A stretch of 12,284 bases of DNA, taken from SVTX01 sp045602385. GTDB lineage: Bacteria > Bacillota > Clostridia > Oscillospirales > CAG-272. A program made the translations under genes and the position numbers. Position 1 is the first letter of the stretch. Every line of letters starts with the position of its first letter. A model generated the notes under the pieces. The model was not told where the DNA came from, searched no databases, and worked only from the letters and a program-made list of their open reading frames with translations. Shown piece by piece: positions 6,889 through 12,284 of the stretch. The stretch spans positions 1 to 12,284 of the forward strand of contig JAZSBL010000002.1 of assembly GCA_045602385.1 (NCBI GenBank), given 5' to 3'.

Positions 6889-9354
6889 ATGCCAAAAAGT
6901 TTATTTGTAGATCCCCAGGAAACTCTGGCTCCTGGTAAGATAACCTTTAACAGCATTCCTGTAAATGCCTATAATAAGACAATTGCAGAAGAAAGAAGCC
7001 GTTATAGCGATGACGACCTTGTTAGAATCTATCGTGATATAACCGTGCTTCGCGAGTTCGAGTCAATGCTCAACCAGATCAAGACTCAGGGACTTTACAA
7101 CGGAATCGAAACAACATATCCCGGCCCCGCTCACCTTTCCATAGGTCAGGAGGCTGCAGCGGTCGGACAGGCATACCTTCTTGATCAGAACGACTTCTCG
7201 TTCGGCTCACACCGTAGCCACTCCGAGATCCTTGCAAAAGCGCTTTCTTGTATTCACAAGCTCAGTGAGCAGGAGCTTATGACCATCATGGAGGGATTCC
7301 TCGGCGGTTCTGCACTCCGCGCTACGGAGAAGCTTGGCCCTGTAAGTGACGTTAAGGAGCTTGCGATCCGTTTCATTCTTTACGGAACATTGTCCGAGAT
7401 ATTTGCTCGTGATACAGGCTTCCATAAGGGCATGGGCGGTTCTATGCACGCGTTCTTCCTGCCCTTTGGTATTTACCCCAATAACGCGATCGTTGGTGGC
7501 TCTGCCGCTATCGCTACCGGTGCCGCACTCTTCAAGAAGATCAATGGCAAGCAGGGAATCGTAGTATGTAACTCCGGTGACGGCTCTATGGCTCGCGGCC
7601 CTGTTTGGGAGGCAATGAACTTTGCTGCAATGGACCAGTTCAATACCCTCTGGGAAAGCCACAAGGGCGGCATGCCTATCCTTTATAACGTATTTAACAA
7701 CTCCTACGGTATGGGCGACCAGACACGCGGAGAAACAATGGGCTACGATATGCTTGCTCGTATCGGCTCGGGTGTAAGCCCCACACAGTTCCATGCAGAG
7801 CGTATCAACGGCTTCAACCCCTTGGCAGTTATCGATGCAATGGAAAGAAAGCTCAAGATCCTTCGTAACGGTGAAGGTCCTGTTCTTCTTGATACTCTTA
7901 CATATCGTTACTCCGGACACTCGACCTCTGACCAGAACGCTTACCGTACAAAGGAAGAGATCGATGCATGGCGCGAGATCGACCCCATCATCACATACCG
8001 CAAGGGACTTGTTGATGCAGGCGTTGCAGGCGACTCCAAGTTTGAGGAGATCCTTGCTGAGACAGCAGAGCGCATGACTCTCATTTGTAAGGCAGCTTCC
8101 GACCCCGAGATCAGCCCCTACGTTGATTTCCGCAAGGACCCTGCAGTTGTTGAGCGCTTGATGTACTCCAACCAGAAGGTTGATAAGCTTGACGACCGTG
8201 AGCCCGAGGTAAATATGCCCCTTAACGAGGTTCCCGCATATAAGAAGATAAAAGAGAAGGAGCGTTGCCCGATAGTTGACGGCAAGCCCGTTTCAAAGAT
8301 GAAGCTCTTCAATCTTCGTGACGCTTTGTCCGAGGTTATTTATGACAGATTCTACGAGGACCCCACACTTATCGCATATGGTGAGGACTGCCGCGACTGG
8401 GGTGGCGCATTTGCGGTTTACCGCGGTATGATGGACGCCTTCCCGCATAGCCGTTTGTTTAACTCTCCTATTGCAGAGGCAGCTATCGTTGGTACTGCAG
8501 TTGGATACGCAGTATCCGGTGGTAGAGCACTCGTTGAGCTTATGTACGCAGACTTTATCGGCTGCGCAGGTGACGAAATATTCAATCAGATGTCCAAGTG
8601 GCAGGCAATGAGCGCAGGCATCCTCAAGATGCCCGTAGTACTCCGTGTATCCGTAGGATCCAAGTACGGCGCACAGCATAGCCAGGACTGGACCGCGCTT
8701 TGTGCGCACATTCCCGGTCTTAAGGTTTGCTTCCCCGCAACGCCTTGGGAGGCAAAGGGACTTATGGAATCCGCGCTGAAGGGAACAGACCCCGTAGTAT
8801 TCTTTGAGAGCCAGAGAATTTACGACGTAGGTGAGCAGTTCCACGAGGGTGGAGTTCCCGCAGAGCGCTACGAGATCGAATTTGGTGATACCAATAAGGT
8901 TCGCGACGGTAAGGACGTAACAATTCTTACTATCGGCGCAGCACTTTACCGTGCAGTTGACGCTGCAAAGCAGCTCTCCGAGAAGTACGGTATGGAAGCA
9001 GATATCATCAATATTCACTCTCTTGTTCCGCTTGATTACACCAAGATCATCGAGTCCGTTAAGAAGACAGGCCGCGTGGTTCTCGTTTCTGATGCATGTA
9101 CAAGAGGCTCGTTCATGAACGATGTCGCTAAGAACATCACTGAGCTCTGCTTCGACGACCTCGATGCACCTCCGGTAGTAGTCGGCGCACGTAACTGGAT
9201 CACACCTCCCTTTGAGTTTGACCAGTACTTCTTCCCGCAGGCATCATGGATCCTTGATGCGATCCACGAAAAGCTCGTGCCTCTTCCGGGTCACGTAGTT
9301 CAGGACGGATGCACAGAGGCAGAGGCGCTCCGCCGCGCAAAGGAAGGCGTATAA
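6889..9354 (+). CDS. Fused E1 alpha-beta subunit of a 2-oxoacid dehydrogenase
   Basis: This 821-residue protein joins both halves of the thiamine-diphosphate decarboxylase that feeds acyl groups to E2. The alpha half (about 40-425) has GSHRSH (106-111), GMGGSMHAFF (181-190), the thiamine motif GDG (230-232) to NN (270-271), and the YSGHSTSDQNAYR region with His344. The beta half (about 471-815) has NSPIAEAAIVG with Glu530 and GAQHSQDW with His597. Usual alpha and beta chains sum to about 690 residues. The excess comes from a segment at about 118-180, a linker at about 426-470, and extra residues between GDG and NN (37 between them against about 26 in typical E1 alpha, near 250-261). The ATG follows AAGGAG. 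No obvious U-tract terminator comes directly after the stop. The substrate is unproven. Confidence 0.9.
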   Translation: MPKSLFVDPQETLAPGKITFNSIPVNAYNKTIAEERSRYSDDDLVRIYRDITVLREFESMLNQIKTQGLYNGIETTYPGPAHLSIGQEAAAVGQAYLLDQNDFSFGSHRSHSEILAKALSCIHKLSEQELMTIMEGFLGGSALRATEKLGPVSDVKELAIRFILYGTLSEIFARDTGFHKGMGGSMHAFFLPFGIYPNNAIVGGSAAIATGAALFKKINGKQGIVVCNSGDGSMARGPVWEAMNFAAMDQFNTLWESHKGGMPILYNVFNNSYGMGDQTRGETMGYDMLARIGSGVSPTQFHAERINGFNPLAVIDAMERKLKILRNGEGPVLLDTLTYRYSGHSTSDQNAYRTKEEIDAWREIDPIITYRKGLVDAGVAGDSKFEEILAETAERMTLICKAASDPEISPYVDFRKDPAVVERLMYSNQKVDKLDDREPEVNMPLNEVPAYKKIKEKERCPIVDGKPVSKMKLFNLRDALSEVIYDRFYEDPTLIAYGEDCRDWGGAFAVYRGMMDAFPHSRLFNSPIAEAAIVGTAVGYAVSGGRALVELMYADFIGCAGDEIFNQMSKWQAMSAGILKMPVVLRVSVGSKYGAQHSQDWTALCAHIPGLKVCFPATPWEAKGLMESALKGTDPVVFFESQRIYDVGEQFHEGGVPAERYEIEFGDTNKVRDGKDVTILTIGAALYRAVDAAKQLSEKYGMEADIINIHSLVPLDYTKIIESVKKTGRVVLVSDACTRGSFMNDVAKNITELCFDDLDAPPVVVGARNWITPPFEFDQYFFPQASWILDAIHEKLVPLPGHVVQDGCTEAEALRRAKEGV

Positions 9355-9445
9355 TTGCAAAATTCCACTCTGTTGATATCGTTATAGCCAATTAGCATAA
9401 AAACACAAAACCCTATAGCCGACATCAAGAGAGAATGATAAATGA

Positions 9446-9489
9446 AAGATAGCCGATGAGAATTCGCGAGAATTCTCATCGGCTATCTT
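9446..9489. repeat. Perfect 20-bp inverted repeat with a GCGA tetraloop
   Basis: The left arm AAGATAGCCGATGAGAATTC (9446-9465) and right arm (9470-9489) are exact reverse complements around GCGA, a GNRA-type loop. It lies 91 bases after the E1 stop. No run of T follows on either strand, so it is not a classical intrinsic terminator. It could be an RNA-stabilising 3' hairpin for the operon mRNA, a Rho- or processing-related end, or a dispersed repeat unit. Confidence 0.8.
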
Positions 9490-9604
9490 CGCTATCTCTT
9501 GCACCACACTTCGCTATGCACAAACAACATAACAATCTACACATCATCTCCATACACTTGAACTATGATTCTCTATTACCCCAAGACCGATTTTTATGTT
9601 TTTC

Positions 9605-9631
9605 TAGTGCTAAATAGTGCTTTTTAGTGCT
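9605..9631. repeat. Three TAGTGCT direct repeats at a 10-base period
   Basis: TAGTGCT occurs at 9605-9611, 9615-9621 and 9625-9631, with AT-rich 3-base spacers. The exact helical spacing suggests cooperative binding of a protein. No promoter or gene start is adjacent, so a regulatory role is not clear; recombinase arm-type sites are an alternative. Confidence 0.55.
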
Positions 9632-9700
9632 ATTCTGTCAACCAAACCGTACATTTTCGTGCTCTCATGTACTACTGTTTCCATGTAGTCCACTCTCAAA

Positions 9701-9721
9701 GTGGTCAAACATGTGGTCAAA
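9701..9721. repeat. Two GTGGTCAAA direct repeats
   Basis: GTGGTCAAA occurs at 9701-9709 and 9713-9721, a 12-base period. Short direct repeats of this type are found near ends of integrative elements, but no integrase or second copy is in the window, so this is only a suggestion. Confidence 0.4.
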
Positions 9722-9724
9722 AAA

Positions 9725-9770
9725 CAAGCCTTGCGTACCCGTTTTTTGAGATACACAGGGCTTGCTTTTT
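9725..9770. terminator. Bidirectional intrinsic terminator between the E1 operon and the hipBA operon
   Basis: CAAGCCTTG (9725-9733) pairs with CAGGGCTTG (9756-9764), 9 bp with one G-U. The plus strand continues CTTTTTATTT minus its first base in the stem, and the minus strand continues TTTTTTGACC, the stronger U-tract. The loop is long (22 bases). It is best placed to end the minus-strand hipBA transcript and may catch read-through from the E1 side. Confidence 0.65.
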
Positions 9771-9777
9771 ATTTACC

Positions 9778-9798
9778 GCTCCCAAAATAATTGGGAGC
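9778..9798. repeat. Small hairpin next to the terminator
   Basis: GCTCCCAA (9778-9785) and TTGGGAGC (9791-9798) form a perfect 8-bp stem with a 5-base loop. It has no U-tract on either strand. It lies just past the stop of the minus-strand gene that ends at 9820 and may protect the mRNA end. Confidence 0.5.
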
Positions 9799-9819
9799 AA
9801 TAAACAAAGAAAAAGCGGT

Positions 9820-10938
9820 TCATTGATAATACTTTTCTAATAGTTCCATTAACTCGTCCTCCAAGGACATTAGTTGATTTTCTAATGCTTCATTTAATGG
9901 GAATAGGTGTATTGTTCTGAAAATATAGTTCATCATCATGTTGAAACGATAGCAGATCGAAACATAAAAAGTGAAGGGGAGTATTTTCGATGTAATATCT
10001 TGACCATGAACGAAGGAGCATGCACTTTGATAGTCTTCATAAATATGCTGATCACCCAAATAACTGCAAATGTTTTTGAATTCGTTTACATTACCGGGGA
10101 TTATTTGCTTTAGCCATCTGTTCTTATTGGGCCTAGCTCCATTTGCTTGTATGCCGTAAGTTTTCCACATTTCAGAAAAGCACAGCTGGTTGGTTTTACA
10201 GTATTCTTTTATCAGTTCCTTGCAACGTGTAACGTCAATTTCTTTTTTGTGACACATGCTACAGATATACCAATGGTGTACTAAGTCTTCATTTCCAGAT
10301 GCGTTTAGTATGATGAAATAAACAAAGCATTCAATCAATGTCCGTGTCATAGCCGCAACAGTTAACAGATTTCCGTAAACAAAAGAGTTGAACAGCTCAT
10401 TAATCAATTCACTGATATGATTTTTCCAAAGGCGAAGATGCCCGTTTTCCGTAATTTGATTGTTTTCGCGTATCATGGAATCAAAATCATAGTTGTGATA
10501 CTCGGTTAAAAACTGATGCACTTTGGATAAATAATCAAACACATCAGGCTCTGAAACAAATTCGGTGTTAGAGTGATTTTCTATATGGAGATCATTAAGC
10601 GACGTATCCTTTTTGTTATTTGCAGAAAAGATTTCAAGCTTGTCAGGAATGTCATTACACTGCGGCTTCGAGTTAATAAAATCTCCTAAAGGAAAGTGAA
10701 CTTCGGTAAAATATCTAGCTAAAAATCCAAGTCCAAAATCCTTTTGAAGTTCAAACATATCATTATCATAGCCGCCTTGATCATTCTTATGCCCATCTAT
10801 ATCAACATAAAGAATGCGGGCGACATTCGGAGACTTGGTTTGCGCAGATTTTAGCAAATTAAAGATATCCGTGGCGGCTTTTTCAAAGTTTTCTCTGCGC
10901 ATAACTCTGTGGTATAAAACTATTTTATTTTGTCCCAT
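9820..10938 (-). CDS. Unknown protein linked to hipA, possible DUF5677-like C-terminal half
   Basis: I do not recognise this 372-residue soluble protein with certainty. The N-terminal part contains YVDIDGHKNDQGGYDNDMFE (44-63) followed by LQKDFGLGFLARYFTEVHFP, a dense patch of acidic and glycine residues that looks conserved. The C-terminal half is helical, with a CSMCH cluster (226-230), an arginine-glutamate pair in AMTRTLIECF (196-205) and SFVHGQD (308-314). The R..E and C-terminal VHG pattern loosely recalls DUF5677-type proteins. I chose the ATG at 10936-10938 because AAAGGA lies 6 bases upstream; a TTG 15 bases earlier would overlap that site. The gene begins 15 bases after the hipA stop, so it is the third gene of the operon. 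It appears more AT-rich than hipA, hinting at separate origin. It could modulate the toxin or be a cargo or defence gene. Confidence 0.8.
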   Translation of the reverse strand: MGQNKIVLYHRVMRRENFEKAATDIFNLLKSAQTKSPNVARILYVDIDGHKNDQGGYDNDMFELQKDFGLGFLARYFTEVHFPLGDFINSKPQCNDIPDKLEIFSANNKKDTSLNDLHIENHSNTEFVSEPDVFDYLSKVHQFLTEYHNYDFDSMIRENNQITENGHLRLWKNHISELINELFNSFVYGNLLTVAAMTRTLIECFVYFIILNASGNEDLVHHWYICSMCHKKEIDVTRCKELIKEYCKTNQLCFSEMWKTYGIQANGARPNKNRWLKQIIPGNVNEFKNICSYLGDQHIYEDYQSACSFVHGQDITSKILPFTFYVSICYRFNMMMNYIFRTIHLFPLNEALENQLMSLEDELMELLEKYYQ

Positions 10939-10953
10939 GATTTGTCCTTTCAA

Positions 10954-12210
10954 TTAACCATGTTTTTCGCTCTCTCTGAACGCAGGGCGCATATTTTCAA
11001 TTTCGCCGCGGCTGAGTCGGTTCTTTGATGCAAACGCTTCCCAATTGTTTTTAACGGTTGTTAAAATATTAGAGGCATATTTTTTTGCGTCGCTTTCCTC
11101 AATGCCGTAATACTTTGCGGTTTCAATGGCAAGGTCGATTGAGATGGATGCATCGACAGTATCTATAGAGAGCGCAAGTTCGTTGCCGTAAGGAACGGGG
11201 TTAACGTCGTAGAGGGGGGAGAGCTGCCATCCACCGTTCACGAGAACAAAACCATGGTTACGAAGGTGGTCGTCTGTGTTGGATATAGCCATGCTGAAAA
11301 CGATACGTTTCCAAAGTTCGACAAGATCAGCCTTTACGTTCGTGCCGTATGCTTTGATAAAATCTACAATATCAAGATAGGATGCATCGTGATCTCCATC
11401 TTGCCTGCCGAGCATCGTCATGGCAGAGGCGAAGTGAATACGCCTGTCGCCCTCTCTGTCAAAACGCTTTACCAAAAAGGTGCTACCGAGCGGTGAAAAT
11501 TTTTCAAGCTTTGCTTCGGGTACATTTAAGCCACACATTTTTGCAAGCTCGTGAGCAGTCTTTTCCCATGCACCTACGTTTGAAGTATCCTTGCGCGAAG
11601 GGAATTTTGCAATCCAAAGGTTCCCGTCAGGATCCTGTACGGTCGCTTTGGGACGCGCACCGCCAAGGGAAGAACCGGGACGAAGCAATTGATTGAGCCA
11701 TTTGTCAATGAGAGCGTTTTCGTCCTTTTCAAATTCGCGCGATGCCTGCTCCAATGTTCTCAGTGTCGCCCATGGAGGTGCGGCAGTTTCTTTATCATCG
11801 GAAAGAAAAGCGCCGCCGTCTTCCAAAGCGAAACGAAGTGCTCCCATTCGGCTTTCATCATAAACACCAAGCAAAAAATCGCTGTCTAAAAGCTTGTTTG
11901 GCTTTCTGTCGTCCTTATCTGCGTTTAACTTTTCTCGACGTTCCATTAAGAGCCGTCCCCAACGGTCGGGAGATGAATCCGAAAAAATACCGAAGGTTGA
12001 TTTACCGGTGTCAGGGAATTGACGCCCCTTTACAAGTGATAAATCCGGATCTAACATAAGCATTTGCGATGTGCATGCATTTGTTAAAAAATTGGAATCA
12101 AATTGAAAAGAGGAATGCTCGCTACCGCGAATGCTATCGATAAACAATGTCCCTAATTTTCTTGGAGTATCCGAACTCCAGTTTTCGTACACGTATATTT
12201 TCTTTTCCAT
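10954..12210 (-). CDS. hipA: HipA-like serine/threonine kinase toxin
   Basis: HipA kinases phosphorylate aminoacyl-tRNA synthetases (GltX for E. coli HipA) and halt growth, and are held in check by HipB. This 418-residue protein has the full layout. The N-terminal subdomain (about 1-130) has FGIFSDSSPDRWGR (73-86). A glycine-rich loop GSSLGGARPK (179-188) contains serines where HipA autophosphorylation occurs. WIAKF (199-203) carries the ATP-binding lysine. The catalytic segment SNTDDHLRNHGF (310-321) supplies Asp313 and Asn318, and LYDVNP (333-338) the metal-binding Asp335. All key residues are present, so it should be active. The ATG follows GGAGA, 12 bases after the stop of the upstream regulator gene. 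Expected autorepression by HipB-HipA cannot be seen because the promoter is outside the window. The target protein cannot be predicted. Confidence 0.93.
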   Translation of the reverse strand: MEKKIYVYENWSSDTPRKLGTLFIDSIRGSEHSSFQFDSNFLTNACTSQMLMLDPDLSLVKGRQFPDTGKSTFGIFSDSSPDRWGRLLMERREKLNADKDDRKPNKLLDSDFLLGVYDESRMGALRFALEDGGAFLSDDKETAAPPWATLRTLEQASREFEKDENALIDKWLNQLLRPGSSLGGARPKATVQDPDGNLWIAKFPSRKDTSNVGAWEKTAHELAKMCGLNVPEAKLEKFSPLGSTFLVKRFDREGDRRIHFASAMTMLGRQDGDHDASYLDIVDFIKAYGTNVKADLVELWKRIVFSMAISNTDDHLRNHGFVLVNGGWQLSPLYDVNPVPYGNELALSIDTVDASISIDLAIETAKYYGIEESDAKKYASNILTTVKNNWEAFASKNRLSRGEIENMRPAFRESEKHG

Positions 12211-12222
12211 AAGAGTGTCTCC

Positions 12223-12284
12223 TTACTGCTTCTTGGGAGCTCGACGGCGCACGGGCAACTCAAGATCCTGAAGTGTGCGTCCGA
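12223..12284 (-). CDS. hipB: C-terminal end of a probable HipB-like antitoxin (partial)
   Basis: The frame is open from the window edge to TAA at 12223-12225 and reads GRTLQDLELPVRRRAPKKQ. A basic, proline-containing tail is compatible with an XRE-type antitoxin, but the helix-turn-helix is outside the window. The call rests mainly on position: it ends 12 bases before hipA, where hipB normally sits, and hipA's GGAGA site lies in that gap. Confidence 0.65.
   Translation of the reverse strand, partial: GRTLQDLELPVRRRAPKKQ

Larger units (their letters stand above)
9355..9819. other. Gene-free intergenic region rich in repeats and hairpins
   Basis: This 465-base gap between convergent transcription units holds no credible gene in any frame. 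It contains ATAGCC-type repeats (9384-9389, 9415-9420, 9449-9454), the long hairpin at 9446-9489, three TAGTGCT repeats, two GTGGTCAAA repeats and a bidirectional terminator, each described separately. Bases 9500-9600 show nothing recognisable. The region may mark the boundary of an inserted hipBA segment. Confidence 0.6.

Noticed and set aside
6225..6956. Long minus-strand frame opposite E3
   Set aside because: It is antisense to a clearly recognised enzyme gene and arises from codon bias; no family motif is present.
7207..7920. Long minus-strand frame opposite E1
   Set aside because: It is antisense to the E1 alpha half, cysteine-rich in an implausible way, and has no independent support.
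8293..9018. Long minus-strand frame opposite the E1 beta half
   Set aside because: It is another shadow of the strongly biased codon use of E1, without motif or ribosome site.
9446..9489. Insertion-sequence terminal inverted repeats
   Set aside because: The arms are separated by only 4 bases and there is no transposase, so this is a hairpin rather than the ends of an element.
9605..9631. CRISPR array
   Set aside because: The repeat unit is only 7 bases with 3-base spacers, far below CRISPR dimensions, and no cas gene is present.
10939..10953. TTG start for the hipA-linked gene
   Set aside because: It would place the clear AAAGGA ribosome site inside the coding region; the ATG at 10936-10938 is well positioned.

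Overview
This window looks like chromosomal DNA from a low-to-moderate GC anaerobic Firmicute, probably a gut-type clostridium. I infer this from the AGGAGG-type ribosome sites, the consensus SigA-like promoters, the intrinsic terminators with short U-tracts, and the protein families present (BspA-type leucine-rich repeats, a DUF6512-like membrane protein, YwaF-like membrane protein). No rRNA, tRNA, CRISPR array or transposase gene was seen, so the taxonomic call is only a judgement.

Layout. Bases 1-160 hold a possible C-terminal gene tail and a bidirectional terminator. A minus-strand DUF6512-like membrane protein follows (159-683). A two-gene plus-strand unit (923-2893) encodes a membrane-anchored surface protein with two InlB-type repeats and BspA-type leucine-rich repeats, then a seven-helix YwaF/TMEM164-like membrane protein. 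Its leader carries four TTAAGA repeats at an exact 10-base period. Two terminators of opposite polarity (2926-3001) separate this unit from a convergent lipoate-protein ligase gene (3008-3988, minus).

The centre of the window is a 2-oxoacid dehydrogenase complex locus. Divergent from lplA, and behind a fully consensus promoter, runs an E2 - E3 - E1 operon (4213-9354). E2 has one lipoyl domain, E3 is a dihydrolipoyl dehydrogenase, and E1 is an 821-residue fusion of the alpha and beta subunits with extra segments. The divergent ligase is well placed to attach lipoate to Lys43 of E2, so the locus may be self-contained: cofactor attachment plus all three catalytic activities. The substrate (pyruvate, acetoin or a branched-chain oxoacid) cannot be settled from sequence alone.

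Bases 9355-9819 hold no gene but are rich in structure: a perfect 20-bp stem with a GCGA loop, three TAGTGCT repeats at a 10-base period, two GTGGTCAAA repeats, and a bidirectional terminator. The last part (9820-12284, minus) is a HipBA-type toxin-antitoxin operon: the tail of a probable HipB-like regulator, a full-length HipA-like kinase with its key residues present, and a tightly linked third gene of unknown function. That three-gene arrangement is the best candidate here for an undescribed system.
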